Origin: an uncultured Clostridia bacterium
GTDB lineage: Bacteria > Bacillota > Clostridia > Lachnospirales > Anaerotignaceae
Length of the DNA: 12,226 nt
Assembly: GCA_947036475.1 (NCBI GenBank)
Contig: CAMQRG010000043.1
Location: 1 to 12,226, forward strand
Direction of reading: 5' to 3'
The notes beneath the pieces are model-generated. The model was not told the DNA's origin. It was given only the letters and a program-made list of their open reading frames with translations, and did not search any database. Below, one piece after another: positions 1 to 7,110 of the stretch (positions within the stretch are counted from its first letter, which is position 1; each line of letters starts with the position of its first letter). The translations under genes and the position numbers were made by a program.

Positions 1-45
1 GATAGCGTAGCGTCTCGTGGGCTCGGAGATGTGTATAAGAGACAG
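1..45. other. Nextera transposase adapter and i7 index (not genomic)
   Basis: Bases 12-45 match the Nextera read-2 adapter, ending in the 19-base Tn5 mosaic end (agatgtgtataagagacag, 27-45). The preceding agcgtagc (4-11) sits where the 8-base i7 index lies, after the tail 'gat' of the P7 primer. This is library sequence left on the contig, so genomic DNA starts at 46. Reading through it gives the artefactual N-termini MCIRDR and MYKRQ. The match is from memory of the adapter sequence and is unambiguous. Confidence 0.98.
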
Positions 46-474
46 ATCTATGACAGCCTGGAAGTGTACCACAGGGAAGCGGAGCCGCTTTCCGATGCAC
101 AGAGAAAGCTGCTGGCTTTATTCTGGTATGATGGGGAGGTCTGCAATGGGGGGCACAGCCAGTTTTTCTTTAATTCCACAGGTATCGTCTGGAAAGACGC
201 CATCGAAGGCATGCGGCTGGTCGGAGCCGTTGAATATGCGGAAAATTTCCAGAAAGCAGTTGACCTGTTTGGCGGCAGTGTACCGTTTGACCGCGGTGAG
301 CGGATTGCCGCCCTTGAAAAACTGAGTGAAGATGAAAATTTCGATGATTTTCACCAGATAGATATGTTCTATTATGGTGATGCGAATGACATTTGCAAAC
401 GCATGGACGATTATGTGAAGCTGCATTCTGCCGAATTTGTGGTAAACGGTGCGTATCCGGCCATGGAGTTTTGA
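46..474 (+). CDS. DUF4375 / DMP19-like domain protein, C-terminal part (5'-truncated)
   Basis: This is the 3' part of a gene, open from the contig edge, with about 142 genomic residues beginning IYDSLEVYHRE. The diagnostic stretch is YDGEVCNGGHSQFFFNSTG, with the Asn-Gly-Gly...Gln-Phe-Phe-x-Asn pattern typical of DUF4375 (DMP19-like) proteins. These are small soluble domains of unsettled function, often found as stand-alone accessory genes. Two further helical stretches follow, and the protein ends AYPAMEF. The real start lies outside the window. A GTG at 31 would give an apparent start, but that codon is adapter sequence. The stop is 30 bases before the ATG of the MerR gene, so the two may be co-transcribed. 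The family call rests on the motif only, and no biochemical role can be assigned. Confidence 0.72.
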   Translation: MYDSLEVYHREAEPLSDAQRKLLALFWYDGEVCNGGHSQFFFNSTGIVWKDAIEGMRLVGAVEYAENFQKAVDLFGGSVPFDRGERIAALEKLSEDENFDDFHQIDMFYYGDANDICKRMDDYVKLHSAEFVVNGAYPAMEF

Positions 475-504
475 GCGGGGATTTCAGGAAAGGAGTGTTT
501 TGTG

Positions 505-942
505 ATGTATACCATAGGGCAAGTATCGGAACTGTTCCGCCTGCCGGTTTCCACACTGCGTTATTACGATAAAGAAGGGCTGTTCCCGGGGCTGGAACGC
601 GTTTCCGGTATCCGGAAATTCGGCGAAAAGGAACTGGAAACGCTCAGGGTGATAGAGTGCCTGAAAAAATCAGGGCTGGAAATCAAGGATATCAAGCAGT
701 TTATGGAATGGTGCTCGCAGGGAAAGGAAACCTATGCGCAGAGGAGGAGCCTTTTTCTGAAACGAAAAGCGGCAGTGGAGCAGGAGATGGAACAGCTTGC
801 AAAAACGCTGGATATGCTCCGCTATAAATGCTGGTATTATGAACAGGCGATACAGGACGGCAGTGAGGACAGGATTCAGGAAATGCTTCCGGACGGTCTG
901 CCGGAAGAAATACAGAAGATGTATGACCATGCGCATGAATGA
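505..942 (+). CDS. MerR-family transcriptional regulator
   Basis: A 145-residue protein with the N-terminal winged helix-turn-helix of the MerR family: MYTIGQVSELFRLPVSTLRYYDKEGLFP, including the hallmark TLRYYDKEGL, at residues 1-28. A second helical segment with the LEIKDIKQFMEW stretch follows, then a long dimerisation coiled coil (about 85-120) rich in Glu, Lys and Leu. Length and layout fit the AdhR/NmlR-like group of MerR proteins, which bind spaced promoters as dimers and activate by DNA distortion. Cysteines occur in IECLK, EWCS and YKCWYY, but no recognisable metal-site C-terminus is present, so the effector is unknown. The ATG at 505 is chosen because AGGAG at 491-495 lies 9 bases upstream. 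A GTG at 502 is also in frame and would add one residue. No obvious target operon follows; the next gene is on the other strand. Confidence 0.9.
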   Translation: MYTIGQVSELFRLPVSTLRYYDKEGLFPGLERVSGIRKFGEKELETLRVIECLKKSGLEIKDIKQFMEWCSQGKETYAQRRSLFLKRKAAVEQEMEQLAKTLDMLRYKCWYYEQAIQDGSEDRIQEMLPDGLPEEIQKMYDHAHE

Positions 943-963
943 CGCATGTGGGCTTGTCTAAAT

Positions 964-1004
964 GGGGAGAGCCTTGAAAAGAATGGAATTTAAGGCTCCG
1001 CCCC
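964..1004. other. Intergenic hairpin, possible weak terminator
   Basis: The 7-bp stem gagcctt (969-975) / aaggctc (992-998) is extended by gggg (964-967) pairing with cccc (1001-1004) across a small internal loop. It lies between the convergent MerR and orphan genes. Neither side has a clean U-tract, so a terminator role is only plausible. Confidence 0.35.
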
Positions 1005-1030
1005 TGTGAAATTATAAATTCAGCAGTTAT

Positions 1031-1705
1031 TTACATAGAATCTGACAACTGCATAATATAAAAGCAGTCTGACGCTTCTGCAAAGTACCAAACGGTGTCA
1101 TCTCCCCCATGTCTGTTCATACGTACAACGTTGCCGTTTATGGACTGCCGCGAAAGATAATCCAGTATATCCTGAAATTTAGGGTAATTCATTTCCATTT
1201 CTCTGTGATATGCGGGATTTTTTCCTGAAAATTTTTGATAGCCCTCCCATGATTGTTCCAGCAGATATGCAATTTCTTCCAGCCACTGTTCCGGCGTCAG
1301 TTCCAAATAACCTTCATTTCCATAATAGTCGCTGATTACAGCGGAAAAATTATTGCATTTATCCCCAAATTCTGCCAGCGAACTTCTTTCACCGATACTC
1401 ATACGGTTCACAACCATCAAAAGCGTCATGCAGTAAAAATACTTTGTCCGGTTTTCAAGTTCTCCCATAGGAGGGCAAAAGCTGCAAACATTTATTTCCA
1501 GATTCCATCCATGTACGCCATTTATATAGGTTCCATTTTCCCATAGCAGAAACTGCTTTCTCCATGCTTCGCATTTTTCAAAAAGGCGAAACCAACGGGC
1601 GGTATCGCCGCCGCAGTCGGAAAGCTCATCTTTAACCAGAAAATGAAATATTCTTTCTTCTGCGTCATATCCAAATGCCTGTTCAATAGAATCTTTCAGC
1701 AACAT
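1031..1705 (-). CDS. Hypothetical protein, Cys-containing, function unknown
   Basis: A 224-residue protein that I do not recognise. It has no signal peptide and no clear membrane segment apart from one short hydrophobic run (YFYCMTLLMVV, about 89-99). It is rich in aromatic residues and carries seven Cys, including a CxxC at 74-77 (NVCSFC). The segment EWLEE/LTPEQWLEEIAYLLEQ (about 136-151) looks amphipathic. The start at 1705 is supported by GGGAGG (complement of 1715-1720) 9 bases upstream. The gene is A/T-richer than its neighbours: a sampled 60-base row (1321-1380) has 24 G/C, against 31 in a row of gltX. That, and its position between unrelated genes, fits recent acquisition. A small-molecule enzyme or immunity-type protein cannot be argued from what is visible. 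Confidence 0.7.
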   Translation of the reverse strand: MLLKDSIEQAFGYDAEERIFHFLVKDELSDCGGDTARWFRLFEKCEAWRKQFLLWENGTYINGVHGWNLEINVCSFCPPMGELENRTKYFYCMTLLMVVNRMSIGERSSLAEFGDKCNNFSAVISDYYGNEGYLELTPEQWLEEIAYLLEQSWEGYQKFSGKNPAYHREMEMNYPKFQDILDYLSRQSINGNVVRMNRHGGDDTVWYFAEASDCFYIMQLSDSM

Positions 1706-1741
1706 TATGTACTGCCTCCCTGTATATGTTTTTGCTTTTCT

Positions 1742-1773
1742 GAAACAAAAAAAGGGGCGGCTGTCCGCCCCTG
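1742..1773 (-). terminator. Rho-independent terminator of the UPF0371 gene
   Basis: A perfect stem, ccgcccc (1765-1771) / ggggcgg (1754-1760) plus one A-T pair, with a 4-nt loop (1761-1764). On the minus strand it is followed by a run of seven U (1747-1753). It lies 11 bases past the stop of the UPF0371 gene. The U-tract exists on the minus strand only, so it does not serve the plus strand. Confidence 0.92.
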
Positions 1774-1783
1774 TATCTGTTCA

Positions 1784-3271
1784 TTATTTCCCATGGAACA
1801 GCTTCTTTGTCTGATACTGCGGTTCACAGGTCAGGTTTACGCCCAGCTTCTGGAACACGTTTTCATCTACGGAAGAAAGTATCACGGTAGAATGCACTTC
1901 ACAGCAGCTCAGCTTTTCCAGCTGCCGCAGGGCAAGGTCCGCCTGTGGGTCTGTTGCGGCGCAGATGCAGAGCGCAATCAGCACTTCGTCTGTATGCAGG
2001 CGGGGATTATGGTTCCCCAGATGCCCGACTTTCAGCTTCTGTATCGGCTCGATAATCGTCGGCGAAATCAGCTTTACGCCCTTGCCGATGCCCGCCAGCA
2101 TTTTCAGCGCGTTCAACAGCATTGCGGAGGACGCACCCAAAAGCGCGCTCGTTTTTCCCGTCACGATTGTGCCGTCCGGCAGCTCAATTGCCGCCGCGGG
2201 TTCTCCTGTTGCTTCGCCGCGCTCATTTGCCGCCTGTGCTACGGGCCGGTCCGCCGTTCCTGTTCCTGCCTGTTTCATCAAAAGCTCCAGTTTATATATA
2301 ACATCGTCCGTCAGGTTGCCTTTGCGCCTGTCGCAGAGTGCCTTGTAATAGCGGCGCACGATTTCCGCCCTTGCCGCGGCGCACACTGCCTCATCGTCAA
2401 AAATGGACTTCCCGACCATATTTACACCCATATCCGTAGGAGATTTATAGGGCGAACTGCCATAAATCTGTTCAAACATGGCGTTCAGTACAGGGAATAC
2501 TTCCACGTCCCTGTTATAGTTTACGGTCGTTTCGCCGTAAGCCTCCAGATGGAACGGGTCAATCATGTTTACATCGTTCAAATCGGCAGTTGCCGCTTCA
2601 TACGCCAGATTGACAGGGTGGCGCAGGGGCAGATTCCAGATGGGGAAGGTTTCAAATTTTGCGTATCCTGCTTTTACGCCCCGCTTATGCTCATGGTAAA
2701 GCTGGGAAAGGCAGGTTGCCATTTTGCCGCTGCCCGGTCCCGGGGCAGTGATGACGACAAGCGAACGCTGTGTTTCGATATAATCATTTTTACCGTAGCC
2801 CTCATCGCTGACAATCAGGGGGATATTTCCGGGGTAACCCTCAATGGGGTAATGCTTATAGACCTTTATGCCAAGCGTTTCCAGCTTCTTTTCATAAACA
2901 ATTGCGCTCTGCTGTCCGCGGAACTGCGTCAGCACAACGCTCCCCACATACAGCCCGTAGCCGCGGAATGCGTCAATCAGCCGCAGCACGTCCATGTCGT
3001 AGGTGATGCCCAAATCACCGCGCACTTTGTTTTTCTCAATATCCCCTGCATTGATGACGATAACGATTTCTGCGTCCTCCTTCAGCTGCTTGAGCATATT
3101 GATTTTGCTGTCCGGCTTGTAGCCCGGCAATACCCTTGCCGCGTGGTAATCGTCGAACAGCTTGCCGCCGAATTCCAGATACAGCTTGCCGCCGAACTGG
3201 GCAATCCGCTCCTTGATTCTTTCCGACTGCATTACAAGGTATTTTTCGTTGTCAAATCCTAAACGTACCAT
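1784..3271 (-). CDS. UPF0371 / DUF1846 family protein
   Basis: A 495-residue soluble protein that matches the UPF0371 (DUF1846) family in both length and its opening residues, MVRLGFDNEKYLVMQSERIKERI. The family is widespread in Firmicutes, and its cellular role is not established. Visible features are a glycine-rich phosphate-binding-like loop APGPGSGKMAT at 176-186, which resembles a P-loop but is not a strict Walker A; conserved stretches VSDEGYGKNDYIETQ (154-168) and NYNRDVEVFPVLNAM (251-265); and a C-terminal DUF1846 portion with GHLGNHNPRLHTDEVLIAL (416-434). The start at 3271 gives the family-typical N-terminus and has an AGAGG Shine-Dalgarno 7 bases upstream. An upstream in-frame ATG at 3364 would add 31 basic, low-quality residues and sits almost at the predicted transcription start, so it is rejected. 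The gene appears monocistronic, with its own promoter (3375-3403) and a strong terminator. Confidence 0.93.
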   Translation of the reverse strand: MVRLGFDNEKYLVMQSERIKERIAQFGGKLYLEFGGKLFDDYHAARVLPGYKPDSKINMLKQLKEDAEIVIVINAGDIEKNKVRGDLGITYDMDVLRLIDAFRGYGLYVGSVVLTQFRGQQSAIVYEKKLETLGIKVYKHYPIEGYPGNIPLIVSDEGYGKNDYIETQRSLVVITAPGPGSGKMATCLSQLYHEHKRGVKAGYAKFETFPIWNLPLRHPVNLAYEAATADLNDVNMIDPFHLEAYGETTVNYNRDVEVFPVLNAMFEQIYGSSPYKSPTDMGVNMVGKSIFDDEAVCAAARAEIVRRYYKALCDRRKGNLTDDVIYKLELLMKQAGTGTADRPVAQAANERGEATGEPAAAIELPDGTIVTGKTSALLGASSAMLLNALKMLAGIGKGVKLISPTIIEPIQKLKVGHLGNHNPRLHTDEVLIALCICAATDPQADLALRQLEKLSCCEVHSTVILSSVDENVFQKLGVNLTCEPQYQTKKLFHGK

Positions 3272-3374
3272 AAGCCTACCTCTCCCCGAATCCATTCCTT
3301 TCGTGTGACTGCCTGTTTTTAAATTCCGCTTTTTCCGGCAGGGCGATTCCTCCGGAATACGCATTACAGGATTT

Positions 3375-3403
3375 ATTATACTATGCTTTGTCCTTATTTA
3401 CAA
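3375..3403 (-). promoter_or_regulatory. Predicted sigma-A promoter for the UPF0371 gene
   Basis: On the minus strand, -35 TTGTAA (3398-3403) and a perfect -10 TATAAT (3375-3380) are separated by 17 bases. Transcription would start near 3367 and give a leader of about 95 nt. The leader holds a 6-bp inverted repeat, ttccgg (3333-3338) / ccggaa (3352-3357). The promoter directly abuts the gltX terminator. Confidence 0.72.
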
Positions 3404-3462
3404 ACAAAAAAAGTCTGCAAAGTAAAACCTCCGAAAACCCGCGTTTTGCAGGTCTCCGGAGG
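3404..3462 (-). terminator. Terminator downstream of gltX, two alternative stems
   Basis: Two mutually overlapping stems are visible. The outer is cctccg/cggagg (3428-3433 with 3457-3462), followed on the minus strand by UUUU. The other is ctgcaaa/tttgcag (3415-3421 with 3445-3451), followed after two bases by seven U (3406-3412). The second is the better intrinsic terminator. It lies 26-80 bases beyond the gltX stop. Confidence 0.75.
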
Positions 3463-3487
3463 GAGGGCAGGGCCCTGAATCCATATT

Positions 3488-4942
3488 TCAGCCTTTCAGC
3501 ATTGCAATGCCCTTCTGTATGCGCCGCAGTGTTTCCTCTTTGCCCAGAATATCTGCAAGTTCGATTGCGCCGCCGGGGGAAGTCGGTTCGCCGGAGAGAG
3601 CGGTGCGCACAGGCCACAGCAGCTGACCGTTCTTGATTTCCATTTTTTTGGCCAATGCAATCAGTGTGTCGTGTATCGCCGTTTCGTTCCAGTCTGCCAG
3701 TCCTTCCAGCACAGGGACTGCCGCCTCCAGCGATGTCAGCGCGATTTCATCGTTTGTTTTCATTTTCTTATGTGTATATAATTCTGTACCGTATTCCGGC
3801 AGTTCTTTGAAAAAGCCGACCATAGCGGGAATGTCGTTCCATGTTTCCAGCCGCTTCTGCAAGAGTGCGGCAATTTTGCGCAGGTCGATGCCTGTACCTT
3901 CCAGAGCGGCCGCAAGTTTCGGCTCTGCCAGCGCGAAGAATTTTTCAAAATCCATGGCTTTCATATATTCGCCGTTCATCCACGTCAGTTTTTTGATATC
4001 AAATATGGACGGGGACTTGCTCAGTCCGGCAATGTCGAATGTTTCTTCCAGCTCTTTCAGGGAGAAAATTTCTGTGTTGTCCGAGGGGCTCCACCCCAGC
4101 AGGGCGATATAATTTACGATGGCTTCTACAAGATAGCCTTCGTTTACCAGATCCTCAAAGGACTTGTCCCCATGACGCTTGGAGAGTTTGTGATGCGCGT
4201 CCCGCATAACTGCCGGAAGATGCACATAAACAGGGGCCTCCCAGCCGAATGCCTGATAAAGCAGGTTGTATTTCGGCGTGGAAGAAAGGTATTCGCTGCC
4301 GCGCACAACATGGGTAATGTTCATCAGATGGTCATCCACGACGTTTGCGAAATTGTACGTCGGGAAACCGTCCGCCTTCATCAGAATCTGGTCGTCCAGT
4401 TCAGCATTTTCAACAGTAATGTCCCCGTAAACAACGTCATGGAATGCCGTTGTGCCGCTGTCGGGCATTTTCTGGCGGATTACGAAAGGTTCGCCTGCGT
4501 CCAGCTTTGCCTGCACTTCTTCCGCCGAAAGCCCCAGACAGTGCCTGTCGTATTTTGCGAAAGCCGCGCCCTCGGCATTGCTTTCTTTCAGGCTTTCCAG
4601 CCGCTCCTTTGTGCAGAAGCAGTAGTAGGCTTCGCCTTTTTCCACCAGTTCTTTTGCATAATCCATATACATGCCCATGCGTTCGCTCTGAACATACGGG
4701 CCGTATTCCCCGCCAATATCGGGGCCCTCGTCATGCTTCAGGCCTGTCATTTCCAGTGTTTTATAAATCACGTCCGTTGCGCCTTCCACAAGCCGCCCCT
4801 GGTCGGTATCCTCAATACGCAGTATGAATTTTCCGCCCTGTGATTTTGCGATAAGGTATTCATACAGGGCTGTCCGCAGGTTGCCGATGTGCATATAGCC
4901 CGTAGGGCTGGGCGCAAATCTCGTTCTGATACATCTGTCCAT
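3488..4942 (-). CDS. gltX: Glutamyl-tRNA synthetase (class I)
   Basis: A 484-residue cytoplasmic enzyme that charges tRNA-Glu (and, in bacteria without GlnRS, also tRNA-Gln) using ATP. The class I signatures are present: the HIGH-type motif MHIGN at 17-21 within RTRFAPSPTGYMHIG, and the KMSKS-type loop KLSKR at 252-256. LRIEDTD at 41-47 is typical of GluRS. Cysteines at 108, 110 and 135 with Tyr131 form a CxC...YxxxC arrangement that probably binds zinc in the connective-peptide region. The C-terminal anticodon-binding part ends in the conserved NGQLLWPVRTALSGEPTSPG stretch. The ATG at 4942 is chosen because AAGGAG lies 7 bases upstream and the protein then starts at its conserved edge. An in-frame ATG at 4999 would lie upstream of the predicted transcription start. 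Length fits the family. Whether it is discriminating or not cannot be decided here. Confidence 0.97.
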   Translation of the reverse strand: MDRCIRTRFAPSPTGYMHIGNLRTALYEYLIAKSQGGKFILRIEDTDQGRLVEGATDVIYKTLEMTGLKHDEGPDIGGEYGPYVQSERMGMYMDYAKELVEKGEAYYCFCTKERLESLKESNAEGAAFAKYDRHCLGLSAEEVQAKLDAGEPFVIRQKMPDSGTTAFHDVVYGDITVENAELDDQILMKADGFPTYNFANVVDDHLMNITHVVRGSEYLSSTPKYNLLYQAFGWEAPVYVHLPAVMRDAHHKLSKRHGDKSFEDLVNEGYLVEAIVNYIALLGWSPSDNTEIFSLKELEETFDIAGLSKSPSIFDIKKLTWMNGEYMKAMDFEKFFALAEPKLAAALEGTGIDLRKIAALLQKRLETWNDIPAMVGFFKELPEYGTELYTHKKMKTNDEIALTSLEAAVPVLEGLADWNETAIHDTLIALAKKMEIKNGQLLWPVRTALSGEPTSPGGAIELADILGKEETLRRIQKGIAMLKG

Positions 4943-4986
4943 AGTCGTTCTCCTTTTCCAAATTTCCATGTCGGTTTCCTCATACC

Positions 4987-5015
4987 ATCTTAAACGCAAA
5001 CGCCCGCTGTGTAAA
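4987..5015 (-). promoter_or_regulatory. Predicted sigma-A promoter for gltX
   Basis: On the minus strand, -35 TTTACA (5010-5015) and -10 TAAGAT (4987-4992) are 17 bases apart. A start near 4980 would leave a leader of about 38 nt, with no room for a T-box. It lies 19 bases past the stop of the upstream gene (5035). Confidence 0.6.
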
Positions 5016-5034
5016 GAAAAATTTGCAGTTCTGT

Positions 5035-5607
5035 TCAGTGTTCCGTCGTTTCAAAAACATATTTTTCGGGGTTTTCGGAAAGCCGGCCTCCGCGCACAGC
5101 GGCGCGGACTTTGCCGCCTTCCTCCGGCAGTTCCAGCGTGCTGTCCAGCCATACTTTTTTGAAATTGCCTGAAAACGCACAGACCCATATCCGCGTGCCG
5201 TTTTCCAGTCCCGCTTCTCTGAGTTTTTCGCGGTCTGTCGAAAAAAACAGCCATTCCAATTTTTTCCGTTGTTCCAGTCTGGCAAGTACGCCGAAGTCGT
5301 CGGTTTCCTCATCATCTTCTGTTTCTGACGTTTCCTGCCAGATATCCTTGTTTCCGTTATAGGCAATGAGCCACGCCATGCCGCCGGTTTTTATGCATTT
5401 GTCCAGCCGTTTTCCAGCAATAGTGCGCGGGGCGAACCGGAGCAGAAAGCGGTATGCCAGAAAAACCGCCGCGTTGCAAATCAGGAGAGCGCCGCCTAAA
5501 ACCGATGCGGTTTCCGGTTTGCGGAAACAGAGGGCAGCAAGCCCGATTCCGCCGAAAACCATACCGAGAGCGGCGGCAAATACGCAGAAATTTTTCACCT
5601 GCTTCAT
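5035..5607 (-). CDS. Predicted two-helix membrane protein, function unknown
   Basis: A 190-residue protein with two hydrophobic segments at the N-terminus (about 8-28 and 36-57), separated by a short FRKPETAS turn. A cytosolic or extracytoplasmic domain of about 130 residues follows, with an acidic linker (ETSETEDDEETDD, about 92-104). The soluble part contains WLIAYNGNKDIW, EWLFFSTDREKLREAG and a C-terminal EKYVFETTEH. The pattern suggests a small membrane-tethered soluble domain, but I do not recognise the family. The start at 5607 has only a weak GGGGGAA upstream. It is divergent from the AI-2E transporter and lies upstream of gltX on the same strand. No good terminator is visible between it and gltX, so some read-through is likely. 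Confidence 0.75.
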   Translation of the reverse strand: MKQVKNFCVFAAALGMVFGGIGLAALCFRKPETASVLGGALLICNAAVFLAYRFLLRFAPRTIAGKRLDKCIKTGGMAWLIAYNGNKDIWQETSETEDDEETDDFGVLARLEQRKKLEWLFFSTDREKLREAGLENGTRIWVCAFSGNFKKVWLDSTLELPEEGGKVRAAVRGGRLSENPEKYVFETTEH

Positions 5608-5642
5608 GATTTACTTCCCCCCAATCTTAAGAAATCCTTTTG

Positions 5643-5671
5643 TTGCGCCCCTTCCGGCTTTATGTTATCAT
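5643..5671 (+). promoter_or_regulatory. Predicted promoter of the AI-2E family transporter
   Basis: -35 TTGCGC (5643-5648) and -10 TATCAT (5666-5671) are 17 bases apart. The -35 is poor and the -10 is good. The -10 lies within the inverted repeat at 5665-5680. Confidence 0.45.
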
Positions 5672-5692
5672 GTTTGATAAACCATTTGGCAA
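5664..5692 (-). promoter_or_regulatory. Predicted divergent promoter of the 5035-5607 gene
   Basis: On the minus strand, -35 TTGCCA (5687-5692) and -10 GATAAC (5664-5669) are 17 bases apart. The -10 overlaps the -10 of the plus-strand promoter by four bases, so the two would compete for polymerase. Confidence 0.42.
5665..5680. promoter_or_regulatory. Inverted repeat, candidate operator
   Basis: TTATCA-TGTT-TGATAA is a perfect 6-bp inverted repeat with a 4-base centre. It covers the -10 elements of both predicted divergent promoters, a position suited to joint repression. No regulator is encoded next to it. Confidence 0.35.
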
Positions 5693-5725
5693 AATGACGT
5701 TTATGAAAGGAAGGACTGACGTTTT

Positions 5726-6856
5726 ATGCTTGACAGGGATACTATCCGTAAAATACAAAGGCTTATCGTTTTTACCCTGCTGATACTTGTAGGGCTGTGG
5801 CGGTTTGATGTTGTGGTAAGTGCCGTCCGTTTTATTCTGCATATCCTTTCGCCGTTCCTGCTTGGCGGGGCGATTGCTTTTATTCTGAATGTTCCCATGT
5901 GCCGTATCCAAAAACGCCTGTTTGGCCGCGCCGCACAGGGCGGAAGGGCGGAGCGCGCCGCCGCACCTGTCAGCCTGCTGGTCACGATTTTGGTTGTAAC
6001 CGGCATACTGGGGCTGGTGGTTGTGGTTGTTCTGCCGGAGCTGGCAAGTACGGTTGCCGCCCTGAGCCTGAAAATTCCGGAAATGTTTGAAAGGCTGGAA
6101 ACGCATTTCATCGAGAATCCGGAAATTTTCCGCTGGTTCGAGGAGTTGCAGTTGAACTGGGACGATATCCTTGCGCAGATTGTTGATTTCTTCTATGTCG
6201 GCGTAAACACTATGTTTGGCTCTACCATCAACGCGGCAAAAGGCATTGTCAGTGCGGTTACAACATTTTTTATTGCTTTTGTTTTTGCCTGTTATATCCT
6301 TCTGCAAAAGGAAACGCTGGGCAGGCAGATGCGTAAGCTGTTTTTTGCCTATCTGAAAAAAGAACGCGCGGAATCTGTCCTGCGCGTCTGCGGGCTGACT
6401 TCCCGCACGTTTGCGAATTTTCTGACAGGGCAGTGTCTGGAGGCTGTGATTCTTGGCGCGATGTTCTTTGTATCCATGACGATACTGCGGTTCCCCTATG
6501 CCTTGCTTGTGGGTGTGCTGGTGGCGTTTACCGCGCTGATTCCCATTTTCGGGGCGTTCATCGGCTGCGCAGTGGGTGCGTTTCTGATTTTGACAGTGAA
6601 TCCTGTGCAGGCGGCAGGGTTTATTGCGCTGTTCCTTGTTCTCCAGCAGGTGGAGGGCAACCTTATTTACCCGCATGTAGTCGGCGGGTCGGTTGGTTTG
6701 CCGTCCATATGGGTGCTTGCAGCGGTTTCGCTTGGCGGCAGCCTGATGGGGATTGTGGGCATGCTTGTGTTTATCCCGATTGTTTCTGTGCTTTACACGC
6801 TCCTGCGGGAGAATGTACACGCGCGTCTGGAGGAAAAAGATTTGCATATTGAATAA
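5726..6856 (+). CDS. AI-2E family transporter (UPF0118 family)
   Basis: A 376-residue integral membrane protein. Predicted helices lie near 12-27, 32-55 and 80-104, then a periplasm-facing stretch with amphipathic helices (105-165), then helices near 172-193, 237-255, 256-290, 295-308 and 325-360. This is the layout of the AI-2E/UPF0118 family, which includes TqsA, PerM and YtvI. The family signature is the stretch QQVEGNLIYPHVVGGSVGLP (307-326) before the last helices. Members have been linked to export of AI-2 or to Na+/H+ exchange, and the substrate of this one cannot be read from sequence. The start at 5726 follows AGGAAGG with an 11-base spacer, somewhat long. An upstream ATG at 5703 is out of frame. 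The gene is monocistronic, and its stop codon directly abuts the hairpin-rich element at 6857. Confidence 0.93.
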   Translation: MLDRDTIRKIQRLIVFTLLILVGLWRFDVVVSAVRFILHILSPFLLGGAIAFILNVPMCRIQKRLFGRAAQGGRAERAAAPVSLLVTILVVTGILGLVVVVVLPELASTVAALSLKIPEMFERLETHFIENPEIFRWFEELQLNWDDILAQIVDFFYVGVNTMFGSTINAAKGIVSAVTTFFIAFVFACYILLQKETLGRQMRKLFFAYLKKERAESVLRVCGLTSRTFANFLTGQCLEAVILGAMFFVSMTILRFPYALLVGVLVAFTALIPIFGAFIGCAVGAFLILTVNPVQAAGFIALFLVLQQVEGNLIYPHVVGGSVGLPSIWVLAAVSLGGSLMGIVGMLVFIPIVSVLYTLLRENVHARLEEKDLHIE

Positions 6857-7103
6857 AGGATTTCTTGGACTTCGCCCAAACCCACCCGCTTTCTTGAAAG
6901 AAAGCGGGGCAAAGAACTTTATTGCCAGCCGCACAAATGTGCGGCTGGAATTTCTGGCAGGAAAGTTTTCTACGCAAAACGTAGTTTTGCGGCAAACGGG
7001 TCAAGGGGCGCAGAAGTTCCGGGGGAACTTCGTTTTGCGCCGACCGGAGTGGAGCGGAGACAATGCCCCTTGCGGGGAGGTGGGGCAGAGCCCCGCGGTC
7101 TTA
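6857..7103 (+). repeat. Multi-hairpin intergenic element, copy 1
   Basis: A noncoding stretch that starts straight after the AI-2E transporter stop. The hairpins in order are: weak ttgg/ccaa (6865-6879); a 10-bp stem cccgctttct with loop tgaa (6885-6908); a 10-bp stem ccagccgcac with loop aaat (6925-6948), framed by att-g and aat; cgcaaaac-gta-gttttgcg (6973-6991); a two-part stem ggcgca+gaagttcc (7007-7041); cccc-ttgc-gggg (7066-7077); and ggggc-aga-gcccc (7082-7094). No U-tract follows any of them. Layout and linkers match copy 2 at 8665-8994. It separates the convergent transporter and ATPase genes, so it may also act as a terminator or transcript-end stabiliser. Confidence 0.75.
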
Positions 7104-7110
7104 ACGGTTT

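Noticed and set aside
17..325. Plus-strand ORF beginning MGSEMCIRDR
   Set aside because: It starts in adapter sequence and is in a different frame from the DUF4375-like gene.
1643..3262. Long plus-strand ORF (539 residues) opposite the UPF0371 gene
   Set aside because: It is antisense to a clear family protein, has many Cys, His and Arg residues and no domain pattern, and lacks a good ribosome site. It is a shadow of codon bias.
3272..3364. Upstream in-frame start for the UPF0371 gene (31 extra residues)
   Set aside because: It has no ribosome site, lies almost at the predicted transcription start, and departs from the family N-terminus.
4943..4999. Upstream in-frame start for gltX (19 extra residues)
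   Set aside because: It is upstream of the predicted transcription start, and 4942 has a good AAGGAG site and family-typical first residues.
4943..5034. T-box leader upstream of gltX
   Set aside because: The gap is too short, and no T-box sequence or specifier hairpin is visible.
5660..6934. Long minus-strand ORF (424 residues) opposite the AI-2E transporter
   Set aside because: It is rich in His, Asn, Gln and Lys, with no domain pattern, and overlaps the real membrane protein throughout.
6857..7103. CRISPR-like array in the hairpin element
   Set aside because: Units are inverted repeats with different arms. There are no regularly spaced direct repeats and no cas genes.
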